DNA of 35,185 bases from Clostridiales bacterium (lineage in GTDB: Bacteria; Bacillota; Clostridia; Christensenellales; Borkfalkiaceae), in assembly GCA_015055865.1 (NCBI GenBank), contig SVHK01000016.1:1-35185 (forward strand), written 5' to 3'. Below, piece by piece: positions 17,091 to 24,522 of the stretch. Within the stretch, counting starts at the first letter, position 1; each line of letters begins with the position of its first letter. A model generated the notes under the pieces. The model was not told where the DNA came from. It ran no database searches and saw nothing but the letters and a program-made list of their open reading frames with translations. Made by a program: the position numbers and the translations under genes.

Positions 17091-17678
17091 CTATAATTTC
17101 TTCAACACTAAAAAATAGCTATGATATTTTCTTGCATGTTGTTGAGTTTTAATTCTTATAGCACGAGTCTTTGAAAGCAAAATAAATAAATCCAAAATTT
17201 TAAATCCACTATCTCGGGCCATAGATATAACCTCATGCAAAAATATATAATTTTTTCTCCCGATAACAAAATCTTGACACTTTACAATTAAAATCCCACG
17301 TCTTTTTAAAGCTCCCTGCAGCGAGAATAACGAGTCTACCCAAAATGAACGCATTTCAGTTACACTATCAAAATAACCATAACGTTCTCCCATTATGGAA
17401 TTATCTCCGGCCACAATAAAAGGCGGATCAAAAATTATACATTTAAATTTTTCCTTAAAAGGAAGCTCTCGAACATCAAATTTTTCTACTCCCGGCAATA
17501 AAGGATTTATATCACTTTTCCAATCCGGGGATTGTACAACATTATTACGATAAAAGCCCCCTACATTATAGCAAGGATCGAAATCAATCGAATTGCCTTT
17601 GTTGTATAAAACAAGAATATTATTTATAATTTCCTGCTCGTCATAACCAATGCTTTTAATTACGTCAACTTGATTCAT
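17091..17678 (-). CDS. Small DNA methyltransferase-like protein with DPPF motif
   Basis: 195 residues. FDPPF at 83-87 is the catalytic motif IV of N6-adenine or N4-cytosine methyltransferases. FDPCYNVGGFY at 33-43 is a second aromatic motif, and GALKRRGILIVKCQD resembles the post-catalytic strand. The N-terminal SAM-binding glycine motif is not obvious, so it may be a compact or permuted form. GGTGAT precedes the ATG. It lies in the element operon after two leader hairpins. Solitary, with no restriction partner: possible roles are protection from host restriction or control of replication. Methylation type and activity unknown. Confidence 0.7.
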   Translation of the reverse strand: MNQVDVIKSIGYDEQEIINNILVLYNKGNSIDFDPCYNVGGFYRNNVVQSPDWKSDINPLLPGVEKFDVRELPFKEKFKCIIFDPPFIVAGDNSIMGERYGYFDSVTEMRSFWVDSLFSLQGALKRRGILIVKCQDFVIGRKNYIFLHEVISMARDSGFKILDLFILLSKTRAIRIKTQQHARKYHSYFLVLKKL

Positions 17679-17713
17679 TTTATATCACCAAAAAATTTTC
17701 AACTTTAGACAGG

Positions 17714-17752
17714 ATTGGAAATCGTGTGTATCTTGATTTTTTCCAATCTTTA
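17714..17752 (-). other. Leader hairpin before the methylase
   Basis: GATTGGAAA and TTTCCAATC pair across about 20 nt, just downstream (minus strand) of the terminator-like hairpin at 17757-17796. The two may form a tandem attenuator controlling the operon. No strong U-tract. Confidence 0.45.
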
Positions 17753-17756
17753 AATC

Positions 17757-17796
17757 AAAAAAGCGCTTTTTACTCTCTCCTTTGTAAAAGCGCTTT
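17757..17796 (-). terminator. Terminator or attenuator early in the element operon
   Basis: Minus strand: AAAGCGCTTTTAC pairs with GTAAAAAGCGCTTT and is followed by a run of Ts. It overlaps the end of the small basic ORF (stop at 17770-17772), about 230 bases after the promoter, and lies before the methylase and all downstream genes. Confidence 0.75.
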
Positions 17797-18000
17797 CCTT
17801 TTTTCAACGGAAAGCCGTTTTGGAACAACTTCCAACCTTTCTCTACGTCTTGGTTTTTGAGGTTTTTGGCTAAGTGGCTTTTTGATTGAGAATAAACCGT
17901 TGATTTTTTTACTTTTGAATTTTGGAGAGAGTTTTTCGTTCTCGTAGGCGCGTTCTTTCGCCCCTATTTCAAACGATATTGTGTTTATGCAAATTTGCAT
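17770..18000 (-). CDS. Small basic ORF after the element promoter (doubtful)
   Basis: 76 residues from the ATG at 18000, very basic (PKFKSKKINGLF, RRRERLEVVPKRLSVEKR). The ATG lies about 12 bases after the -10 box of the consensus promoter and inside an operator palindrome, so the message would be nearly leaderless and there is no ribosome site. A longer form starting at 18039 would begin inside the promoter and is rejected. Codon choice is reasonable but not decisive. It may be a real DNA-binding peptide or only a leader region. Confidence 0.35.
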   Translation of the reverse strand: MQICINTISFEIGAKERAYENEKLSPKFKSKKINGLFSIKKPLSQKPQKPRRRERLEVVPKRLSVEKRKALLQRRE

Positions 18001-18060
18001 ATCCAACTCAATTATAACAAGCAAATTTGCATTTGTCAAGCATTTTATGCAAATTTGTGT
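17987..18060. promoter_or_regulatory. Triple palindromic operator in the divergent control region
   Basis: Three copies of a 14-bp site: ATGCAAATTTGCAT (17987-18000, perfect palindrome), AAGCAAATTTGCAT (18019-18032) and ATGCAAATTTGTGT (18047-18060), at start-to-start spacings of 32 and 28 bases. The middle site lies in the spacer of the minus promoter and the left site just after its start point; the right site lies upstream of the repressor gene. The likely ligand is the adjacent Cro/C1-type protein. Confidence 0.88.
18011..18039 (-). promoter_or_regulatory. Consensus promoter of the element's minus operon
   Basis: Minus strand: TTGACA (18034-18039), 17-bp spacer containing an operator, TATAAT (18011-18016). 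Both hexamers are perfect, so it should be strong when not repressed. Confidence 0.9.
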
Positions 18061-18086
18061 TAAAATTTTTTTATAGGAGGTGTTTT

Positions 18087-18437
18087 ATGCGATTAAAAGA
18101 ATTAAGAGAAGAAAAAAATCTTTCTCAATTAGAAATTGCAAAGGCACTTAATACAAGCCAAAGCAATATCGCACGCTGGGAAAATGAGTTAAACGAACCA
18201 TCTTCTGGCTTTCTAATTCAGTTAGCAAAATATTTTGGGTGTTCAATTGATTATATCGTTGGGCTTTCCGACGATTTTGGGAATATAACATTCGATAGTT
18301 CGTCAGCGCCGGCTTTAACGTCGGAAGAAAATAATTTGCTCGAAGACTTCCGCTCTCTCCCCCGGCAGGAAAAGGCGCAGGCGTCTGAATACGTGCACTA
18401 TCTCGCGCAACGTCGCGGACAAGCTAAAAAAGCTTAA
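18087..18437 (+). CDS. Cro/C1-type (XRE) transcriptional repressor
   Basis: 116 residues. N-terminal helix-turn-helix (KELREEKNLSQLEIAKALNT, then SQSNIARWENELNEPSS) typical of XRE-family phage repressors, followed by YFGCSIDYIVGLSDD and a short C-terminal part without a protease-like domain. The start at 18087 has a perfect AGGAGGTG; an upstream in-frame extension is not needed. It is transcribed away from the main operon and bordered by three operator copies, so it probably represses the strong minus promoter and its own gene, acting as the dormancy switch of the element. Confidence 0.92.
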   Translation: MRLKELREEKNLSQLEIAKALNTSQSNIARWENELNEPSSGFLIQLAKYFGCSIDYIVGLSDDFGNITFDSSSAPALTSEENNLLEDFRSLPRQEKAQASEYVHYLAQRRGQAKKA

Positions 18438-18449
18438 AAGGAGTTACTT

Positions 18450-18605
18450 ATGGGAATTGTTTTATTAGTACTTACTTATTTATTCCAGATTTTAATAGGT
18501 CTTATCCTTGCCGCTATAGGCATTGCCCTTCTTATAGTAGCGATTCCCCTTGTGCTTATCGTCGGTATTATTATCGGTCCGTTTCTTTTACTCGGTATCT
18601 TTTGA
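18450..18605 (+). CDS. 51-residue very hydrophobic membrane protein
   Basis: Starts MGIVLLVLTYLFQILIGL and continues as almost uninterrupted hydrophobic residues to the end, with one proline-marked turn (VAIPLVLIVG), so probably two spans with hardly any loop. No charged residues at all. AAAGGAG lies 6 bases before the ATG, 12 bases after the repressor stop, so it is co-transcribed with the repressor. It may alter the host membrane (for example superinfection exclusion) or be a structural peptide. No family recognised. An imperfect hairpin at about 18625-18655 follows without a U-tract. Confidence 0.7.
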   Translation: MGIVLLVLTYLFQILIGLILAAIGIALLIVAIPLVLIVGIIIGPFLLLGIF

Positions 18606-18665
18606 CACTACATACAAAGAAATTCTTGCGAAGATTCTTGAAAGAATCTCGCAAAAACCGCTTTG

Positions 18666-18693
18666 TTGAAATCAAGTTATTTTACGATACAAT
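18666..18693 (+). promoter_or_regulatory. Integrase promoter
   Basis: TTGAAA (18666-18671), 16-bp spacer, TACAAT (18688-18693), 28 bases before the integrase start. Confidence 0.55.
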
Positions 18694-18720
18694 TTTCCTA
18701 CTACACAAAAGGAGAATTGT

Positions 18721-19965
18721 ATGGACAATTACTTAATCGAGCTAATCTCTCAAATACACGATTTATGCCACCGTATCGACGGGTATCTCGACGCGGTTGC
18801 AGACTTAAAGCCAAATCTTCGGATAAGCTGGCAAGCGACGCCGAAGATTTTATCTTTCCCACCAAAAGAAACGTCCGACGTGGGGACGTCGGACGAAAAT
18901 GCAAAACAGGGCTTTGTTGAATTTACTGACAAGGAGATTGAACAAATGCCTAAAAAATTACAAGGATTAATTATCGTAAACAAAAAACGCTGTCGTTGGC
19001 GCGTACATAAAAGCGGAGAATCAACGACAACGATTGAAATTCGATTTCGCGCAGACGGTTATAATATTTCCGCCTGCGGAAAGACGAAAGAGCTCGCAAA
19101 AGCAAATATGCTCAAGAAATTAAAAAACGCAAAGCCGAAAGAAAATATTTCGGAAATCCCAACTACGTTTCATTCATTCGCTACGTTCTATTTTGAGAAC
19201 TTCCGCAAAGAATTGGTTGTTGAAAAAACTTATAGAATCGATTTAGGGAGATATAACCGATATTTAAAGCCTTTTTTCAAAGAAAAGCCGTTAAAAAATA
19301 TCGTTCCGAACGATTGTAAGAGATTATTAGCGCCCATTGAAGAAAGCGGAAAAGAGAAAACGGCAGAAGAATTACACTCTTTACTGAACGTAATCTTCAA
19401 ATCCGCAATAGACCATTACTTAATCGAACGGAATCCGATGTCAACGGTATTAAAAGTAGCGCACGTTGCAAAAAGCAGTATTGCACTAAAGAGAGAAGAA
19501 GAAAGTATTCTACTTTCGAAATCGAAAATCGAACCACTTTTTGAACTTGCGTTTGCTTTGGCGCTTTACACCGGACTGCGCCCGAATGAATTAGAAACGG
19601 CTGAAATAGACGGAGAATTTATAAAAGCGGTGAACAGCAAGCGCAAACGACGTGGCAACACAAAAAAACGGGTCATCGAATACAAACGAATTTATATATG
19701 CGACAAGCTCCGCCCTTATTTAGAGAACGGAATCCCGAAACTTCCAACTCCGCAATTATTACGACGCAGAATTAGCGCAGCTCTTCCGGGGCACGTTTTA
19801 AAGGATTTACGAAAGACTTTCAATTCCCGATGCAAAGAGCTCGGCGTTGCCGACCCGGCGCGAAAGTACTTTATGGGGCACGCGGAAAGCAAGCTTGACG
19901 AAACGTATACTGAACTTTCCGAACCCTACCTTCTACAAGAAGGTAAAAAGCTCAATTCGTGGTAA
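18721..19965 (+). CDS. int: Tyrosine recombinase (integrase)
   Basis: 414 residues, phage-integrase family; cuts and joins at the tRNA-Pro attachment core. Catalytic residues visible: Arg287 (TGLRPNELE), the KDLR segment with Arg364 (His of the usual HxxR replaced by Lys361), His387 (MGHAESK) and nucleophile Tyr396 (ETYTELS). The central part (about 150-250) is the SAM-like core-binding domain, and 90-140 has an arm-binding-like fold (RWRVHKSGE then AKANMLKKLKNAK). The N-terminal 80 residues are unusual. AAAGGAG is 6 bases before the ATG. The gene ends 95 bases from the attachment core, the standard place for a tRNA-targeting integrase. Confidence 0.95.
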   Translation: MDNYLIELISQIHDLCHRIDGYLDAVADLKPNLRISWQATPKILSFPPKETSDVGTSDENAKQGFVEFTDKEIEQMPKKLQGLIIVNKKRCRWRVHKSGESTTTIEIRFRADGYNISACGKTKELAKANMLKKLKNAKPKENISEIPTTFHSFATFYFENFRKELVVEKTYRIDLGRYNRYLKPFFKEKPLKNIVPNDCKRLLAPIEESGKEKTAEELHSLLNVIFKSAIDHYLIERNPMSTVLKVAHVAKSSIALKREEESILLSKSKIEPLFELAFALALYTGLRPNELETAEIDGEFIKAVNSKRKRRGNTKKRVIEYKRIYICDKLRPYLENGIPKLPTPQLLRRRISAALPGHVLKDLRKTFNSRCKELGVADPARKYFMGHAESKLDETYTELSEPYLLQEGKKLNSW

Positions 19966-19988
19966 CTTCCCCAAAACTTCCCCAACAA
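19965..19988. promoter_or_regulatory. Candidate integrase arm sites near attR
   Basis: ACTTCCCCAA at 19965-19974 and ACTTCCCCAACAA at 19976-19988, a tandem pair. The 13-mer recurs exactly at 12299-12311 inside the other end of the element, about 60-85 bases from each attachment core, and an inverted GGGGAAGT lies at 12554-12561. The arrangement fits arm-type sites of a lambda-like integrase. Confidence 0.55.
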
Positions 19989-20013
19989 CTCAATATTTTA
20001 AGAAGAAAAACGA

Positions 20014-20062
20014 TAAAAAAATAACGGTTTTTAAGCATTTTTTACTTAAAAAACCGCTATTT
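20014..20062 (-). terminator. Terminator of tRNA-Pro (and probably int)
   Basis: Imperfect stem of about 15 bp (ATAACGGTTTTTAAG with CTTAAAAAACCGCTAT). Minus-strand U-tract of seven follows; on plus it ends at the element border. Confidence 0.65.
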
Positions 20063-20085
20063 TGGTTGAGGCGACGGGACTTGAA
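20060..20085. repeat. attR: Right attachment site, inside tRNA-Pro
   Basis: Second copy of the 26-base core. It overlaps the 3' end of the intact tRNA gene, so the tRNA stays functional after integration. Confidence 0.93.
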
Positions 20086-20139
20086 CCCACGACCTTTTGG
20101 TCCCTAACCAAACGCGCTACCAAGCTGCGCTACGCCTCA
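20063..20139 (-). tRNA. tRNA-Pro, anticodon AGG, CCA encoded
   Basis: Minus strand cloverleaf: acceptor TGAGGCG/CGCCTCA, D-stem GCGC/GCGC, anticodon stem TTTGG/CCAAA around loop TTAGGGA (U33, anticodon AGG, G37), T-arm GTGGG-TTCAAGT-CCCGT, discriminator A, then CCA. Proline fits the anticodon, G37 and A73. The U1-A72 pair and A34 are unusual for a bacterial tRNA-Pro. It is the integration target of the 7.8-kb element. Confidence 0.88.
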
Positions 20140-20183
20140 ATATATTTACGCCTGCAAGTTTTACCACTCAACAAGCATAAGTT

Positions 20184-20212
20184 ATTATACTTATATTTAC
20201 TCATTTAGTCAA
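20184..20212 (-). promoter_or_regulatory. tRNA-Pro promoter
   Basis: Minus strand: TTGACT (20207-20212), 17-bp spacer, TATAAT (20184-20189), about 45 bases before the tRNA. Confidence 0.75.
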
Positions 20213-20359
20213 GCGTTTTTGCTCCGTTTTTTAACTTTTTTTTAAAAATTTTTACCCTTCTTTTTCTGATTGCTTTTTACGACGTTTTATACAAAGAAAG
20301 GATTTTTCTTACTTAATTTTTTCAATTCTTACTTCATTAGGTCGTTTTTCTTTATTTGC

Positions 20360-20388
20360 TTGATATAATCAAAAATATGTGTTATAAT
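20360..20388 (+). promoter_or_regulatory. Promoter of the SAM methyltransferase gene
   Basis: TTGATA (20360-20365), 17-bp spacer, TATAAT (20383-20388), 25 bases before the start codon. Confidence 0.75.
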
Positions 20389-20412
20389 ATACGAAATAAA
20401 GGAGAAACTCCG

Positions 20413-21195
20413 ATGAATAACGTTAACAAAACTCTTTATATTCCTTTATACGGAAAAGCTCTAGTAAGCCGAAAAGGAATTATTTTATCCGATAAAACAG
20501 CCGAAAAAATTTGGGATAGCGTAAATTTTCCCTTAAAAGGAAAATCTAAATCAAAATGGCTTAGTTTTTTTATGGGTATGCGCGCCTGCGTATTCGATAA
20601 ATGGGTAAAAGAAAAAATCACGAATCTCAACGATTGCGTCGTACTTCATTTAGGTTGTGGTTTAGATAGTAGACACCACCGCCTTGAAGCAAACGCTTGT
20701 CTTTGGTACGACGTCGATTTCCCGTCCGTCATAGAAGAACGCAAAAAATATTATGAAGAAACTGAAGCTTATAAAATGCTTGCATCGGACGTAACCGATT
20801 CGTCTTGGCTTGATAAAATTCCGAGCGCGAAAAACGCAGTCGTCGTAATGGAAGGAATCGCTATGTATTTAGACGTAAACGCGTTAAACAAGCTTTTTTC
20901 CGCGCTTTCCAATCGTTTCGATAACGTATGCGTTCTCGTCGATTGCTACACCGTTTTCGGCGCAAAAATGACAAAAATCAAAAACCCCGTCAACGACGTG
21001 GGCGTAAAAGACGTTTACGGCTTGGACGCGCCCCAATTATTAGAAACTCAAAAGCTTAAATTCAAGCAAGAACACGAACTTACCCCCGACTATTTAATTA
21101 ATGAACTGCAAGGTTTTGAAAAAAAATTATTCAAATCCCTTTACGCGGGTAAACTCTCGAAAAAACTTTATAAATTATACGAATACGAAACTTAA
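20413..21195 (+). CDS. SAM-dependent methyltransferase, LCM-like family
   Basis: 260 residues. VLHLGCGLDSRHHRL at about 77-91 is the SAM-binding glycine motif in the form typical of leucine-carboxyl-methyltransferase-like (LCM/PPM) O-methyltransferases; WYDVDFPSVIEERKKYY is the next family block, with the acidic residue that holds the SAM ribose, and VVMEGIAMYLD is the post-I motif. Family members methylate carboxyls or hydroxyls of small molecules or proteins. The ATG at 20413 has GGAG 8 bases upstream; the longer in-frame form would start inside the promoter. Monocistronic, ended by the hairpin at 21262. Substrate unknown. Confidence 0.88.
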   Translation: MNNVNKTLYIPLYGKALVSRKGIILSDKTAEKIWDSVNFPLKGKSKSKWLSFFMGMRACVFDKWVKEKITNLNDCVVLHLGCGLDSRHHRLEANACLWYDVDFPSVIEERKKYYEETEAYKMLASDVTDSSWLDKIPSAKNAVVVMEGIAMYLDVNALNKLFSALSNRFDNVCVLVDCYTVFGAKMTKIKNPVNDVGVKDVYGLDAPQLLETQKLKFKQEHELTPDYLINELQGFEKKLFKSLYAGKLSKKLYKLYEYET

Positions 21196-21200
21196 AACGT

Positions 21201-21545
21201 AAAAATGGGAATAGCTCTTAGGGAGTTCCTATTAGGGAATTTTTATCCAAAATAAAAGTATAGCACACTATCTTCACTAAAAGTGAAACGTAGTGTGCTT
21301 TTCTTATCCACAAAAAATTAAATATTATTAGTTATATTTTTAGCCTTATGGCTAAAAGTGATATGCCGTTGGCGTGATATTTTGGCAAAGCCAAAGTTAT
21401 ATTAAATAAATCCTTAACTTTCCGTAAGGCAAATATAACTGCGTAGCAATATAACTTGTCGTTAGACAAATATCACAAATCCGCTTGCGGATTTATTTAG
21501 TTGCCGAATCCCTTGTAGGGACTCGGCTTTACTATCCCCATTTTT
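21201..21545. repeat. Hairpin-rich block with imperfect terminal inverted repeats (MITE-like)
   Basis: Ends AAAAATGGGAATAG (21201-21214) and CTATCCCCATTTTT (21532-21545) match as inverted repeats at 13 of 14 bases. Inside is a chain of short hairpins: TTCCTATTAGGGAA, the terminator at 21262, TAGCC-TTAT-GGCTA, TTTGGC-AAA-GCCAAA, TTGTC-GTTA-GACAA, AAATCCGC-TT-GCGGATTT and TCCCT-TGT-AGGGA. No open reading frame and no clear target-site duplication. This fills the gene-free gap 21196-21557. Confidence 0.55.
21262..21303 (+). terminator. Terminator of the methyltransferase gene
   Basis: Stem AGCACACTA/TAGTGTGCT with an inner TTCACT/AGTGAA pair and a short U-tract. Confidence 0.7.
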
Positions 21546-21557
21546 TTATTCTATCGT

Positions 21558-24185
21558 TTATTCTTTTGCTTTTATAATCTTTACCGGTTTTATCGCCTTT
21601 ATCCTTATCATCGGAAATACGAGCGATATTGAAGTCAAAAGTAAAATTAAAATACAATTTACGAACGCGATATTCGGTTGGAAGGTTAAAAATTGCAAAT
21701 CTAATACGATATACGAAGTCGCCAACTTTTTCAACGACTCGATTAAAACGTCGTTCGCCATATCAATAAAGAAATACTGTCCGGCGGTCGCTAATAAGCA
21801 AGTCAAAACCGCAATCAATAAAACTTGCAAACCGAAAATCAAGCTTATCGAATAATTTTTCGCGCCCAACGCTTTTAAAATCCCGATTTCTTTCATTTTT
21901 CCGTTTATCATTTTAGACGAAAAGTTCACTAAAATAAAGATTACGCCCAAACACAAAAAGATTGCTACCAACTCAAAAATCGGAATAAATACTTCGACGG
22001 CAACCGTCATCGTTTTTACGCCTTCAAGCGCAAAACCTTGACTTTTATAATCCAATTTCTCTAGATTTTCAAGCACGGCGCCAATCCCTTCGCTTCCGTC
22101 AAAATACAAACCGTAAGCATACGAACTTGCCTTACCGTAAAGCTCGATTAAGTCAGAGGACTCTTCTTTTGAATAAATCAACGTATCCCCCATAGCCGTT
22201 AATTTTTTTATGGTTATTTCTACGGTATATAAAGGGTTTTCGTTTTTAACGTCATAATATCTATACGCGGAAATTTTCACCTTTTGGGGCACGAAATCTT
22301 TTAGCGTAGCCGAAGTGTATTCCGTACCGAAAATTTCGTTATATTTCGACACGCTCATCGTTGCTTCCCCCGCTTCAAGCCCCGTCACGTACGGCTCGGC
22401 GTTTATAAACGAAATAATGGGCGTCGAATAGATATTAGGCGATTCTTCAACGCCTTTAAAGACAAGCTTATTGTGCGCATAAAAACAACGGTTTAAATAA
22501 GCTTTTTCCGAAAAGTTCGGGTTTAACGAATAAGTATAGCCCAAGCGGTCGTAAACGTCGCTTGAAAAGGCTTGGAAATCCGCGTCGTTATACGTATCGT
22601 CTTTTGTTTGTAGTTCGCCTTTGGCTATTTTATCGAAAAACGCTTCGTGTTTCGTTTTATAATCGGTTTTTATGACCCCTCGCACCAATATAGAATCAAG
22701 CCTAAACCCTAACGGAACGAAATTCCCCAATAAATCCTGATAGGTTTTTCCGTAATAGTTCGTTTGGGGAAGCGAAATAATCGTATCCGCCAAATAATCG
22801 GTAATAATTAAACCGTAGTCTTCGTCGTCCTTAAGCGCTAAATATTCAATCTCGCCAAACTTTCTTATAAAAAACGCCTCGTCAACCACCAAAGTGCCAA
22901 ACGATTCTTGCATATAGAAATTTTTATTATTTTGGAAAAAAAACGACTGCGATAACCCCATAGAATTATTATAATGTGTGATGGGCAAAGTCGTATTATA
23001 AACGGGATAAATTTTCCCCTTATACCCAGAATCGTAAAACGACTGTATATCTTTTTCTCCAATCTCCACGCGATAAGTCCTATCTAGTTCTTCTTGCGTT
23101 TCCTCGTCAAGAACTTTTTCTACCAACAACGAAGTTTGATTGGCTTTGAGCATCTCGTTTTGCAAAATCGCGCCGGCGTCGAAAGCAATAATCGTTTGCG
23201 CGAGCGCCATAATTATCATAATCACGGCGATTATTACCGAAGAAAAAGCAATTGCTAACGCTTTGTTTTTCAAAAACTTCCCCGATAAATTGAGCGTTTT
23301 GGAAAAGGGGAATTTTTTGTTTTGAATTTCAATCTTTTTCGGCTTGACTATCCCTTCTTGCGTCGCTAAAAACTTATCCGTTGTTTTAACGATTTCACCC
23401 GATTTTTCCTTTGAAAAATACTCGTTAATCGTATCTATATCCCTATTACTCAATCCCAAGCCCTGCGGATAAACGAGTTTACCGTCTATAAGTTTAACTT
23501 CGTCCGCGAAATCGGGATTACGGCTTTTATCGGATATAATCTCCCCTTTTTTTAATTCAATAATTCTATCCGCGTAAGCGTTCGCGTCGTTGATATTATG
23601 CGACACGATTAAAATCAAACACTCTTTGGAAAGTTCTTTTAAAAGCTCTACGATTCTTTTCGCCGTAACGGTATCAAGATTACCCGTCGGCTCGTCCGCA
23701 AGAATCACGCGCGGATTTTTCACAATCGTCCGAGCGATTGCAACCCGTTGCTGTTCCCCTCCGCTTAACTCGGACGGATAACGGTCTTCATAGCCAGCCA
23801 AATCCACTTTCGCCAACGCGCTTTTAACCCTTTCGCCGTCCGTATCCCCTAAAAGATTGAGCGATAAAAGAATATTATCGTAAACGGTCAATTCTTCAAT
23901 TAAGTGATAGTCTTGAAAGATAAACCCGATATGCGAGTTTCTATAATTACAAAACTCCCGTTCGCTAAAGGTGGACAAATCGTTCCCGTCTACCACGATT
24001 TTACCAGAACTAATATTATCAAGCCCGCCAATTAAATTGAGCAAAGTACTTTTTCCGCTACCGCTTTTTCCCAGCACGAAAATAAGCCCTTTATCGGGCA
24101 AAGTTAAACGGATATTTTTAAGCGCCGTATGCTCTTTCTTCTTTTTTGCTCTATAAATTTTCGACAAATCGGAAATTTCAATCAT
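21558..24185 (-). CDS. MacB-type ABC exporter, ATPase and permease fused
   Basis: 875 residues. N-terminal ATPase: Walker [10 protein letters not shown] at 39-47, Q-loop FIFQDYH, signature LSGGEQQ at 140-146, Walker [12 protein letters not shown] at 161-171, and the switch His196 (VSHN). This is the LolD/MacB subfamily. After a linker come one span at about 303-330, a large extracellular region to about 730 and three C-terminal spans holding the FtsX signature ([23 protein letters not shown]). So it is a mechanotransmission-type exporter rather than a classic pump, probably working as a homodimer. Such transporters move peptides or confer antimicrobial peptide resistance. No two-component system or substrate gene is adjacent. 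The ribosome site is weak (TTAGGCG). Confidence 0.92.
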   Translation of the reverse strand: MIEISDLSKIYRAKKKKEHTALKNIRLTLPDKGLIFVLGKSGSGKSTLLNLIGGLDNISSGKIVVDGNDLSTFSEREFCNYRNSHIGFIFQDYHLIEELTVYDNILLSLNLLGDTDGERVKSALAKVDLAGYEDRYPSELSGGEQQRVAIARTIVKNPRVILADEPTGNLDTVTAKRIVELLKELSKECLILIVSHNINDANAYADRIIELKKGEIISDKSRNPDFADEVKLIDGKLVYPQGLGLSNRDIDTINEYFSKEKSGEIVKTTDKFLATQEGIVKPKKIEIQNKKFPFSKTLNLSGKFLKNKALAIAFSSVIIAVIMIIMALAQTIIAFDAGAILQNEMLKANQTSLLVEKVLDEETQEELDRTYRVEIGEKDIQSFYDSGYKGKIYPVYNTTLPITHYNNSMGLSQSFFFQNNKNFYMQESFGTLVVDEAFFIRKFGEIEYLALKDDEDYGLIITDYLADTIISLPQTNYYGKTYQDLLGNFVPLGFRLDSILVRGVIKTDYKTKHEAFFDKIAKGELQTKDDTYNDADFQAFSSDVYDRLGYTYSLNPNFSEKAYLNRCFYAHNKLVFKGVEESPNIYSTPIISFINAEPYVTGLEAGEATMSVSKYNEIFGTEYTSATLKDFVPQKVKISAYRYYDVKNENPLYTVEITIKKLTAMGDTLIYSKEESSDLIELYGKASSYAYGLYFDGSEGIGAVLENLEKLDYKSQGFALEGVKTMTVAVEVFIPIFELVAIFLCLGVIFILVNFSSKMINGKMKEIGILKALGAKNYSISLIFGLQVLLIAVLTCLLATAGQYFFIDMANDVLIESLKKLATSYIVLDLQFLTFQPNIAFVNCILILLLTSISLVFPMIRIKAIKPVKIIKAKE

Positions 24186-24241
24186 CGCCTAACAACTTTT
24201 ACCTTTTTATTTTTCTTTAGAATTACTCAAATCCTTTTTAT

Positions 24242-24270
24242 ATTTTAGCATATTCTTTTGCTTTCGTCAA
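24242..24270 (-). promoter_or_regulatory. Promoter of the ABC exporter
   Basis: Minus strand: TTGACG (24265-24270), 17-bp spacer, TAAAAT (24242-24247). The gene-free stretch 24186-24522 holds only this and the nagA promoter. Confidence 0.7.
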
Positions 24271-24428
24271 CGCTTTTAATTTCTTCCTATAAAATTTCCT
24301 GTTTCTTTTCGTTTTTGAAATTTTTTACCTTAAAAAGTTTTTAATTCTTTAAACACTTTGCAAAAAGAAAGAAAATCTTTTGCGTTTTGAAAGCAAAATT
24401 GTTTTTTGAAAAAGTTGTTGAAATATTC

Positions 24429-24457
24429 TTGACTAAACGGCAAGAAAAGTGTATAAT
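24429..24457 (+). promoter_or_regulatory. Promoter of the nagA-like operon
   Basis: TTGACT (24429-24434), 17-bp spacer, TATAAT (24452-24457). The flanking bases ATTCTTGACTAAACG and TATAATAG are the same as in the promoter at 30972-31000. Confidence 0.85.
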
Positions 24458-24522
24458 AGGTATAATGAATTATAAAAATTGTAAAGAGATTTTTAAGTAA
24501 AGGATATCTCTTGGAGTTATTT

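Larger units (their letters stand above)
12214..20085. mobile_element. 7.8-kb integrative element in tRNA-Pro, inovirus-like candidate
   Basis: Bounded by 26-bp direct repeats, one inside an intact tRNA-Pro 3' end. The tyrosine integrase lies next to the tRNA side. Contents: integrase, Cro/C1-type repressor with a divergent operator region, DNA methylase, a replication-type winged-helix protein, a large membrane protein with Zot-like motif order, several very small membrane proteins, and a 240-bp structured non-coding region. No capsid, terminase, portal, relaxase or coupling protein is recognisable. Direct repeats, integrase and tRNA make integration certain; the filamentous-phage assignment is inference. 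12240-12714 is gene-free and holds a candidate integrase arm site at 12299 and the operon terminator. Confidence 0.88.

Noticed and set aside
18001-18039. Longer start for the small basic ORF at 18039
   Set aside because: The codons would lie inside the -35/-10 promoter, upstream of the expected start point.
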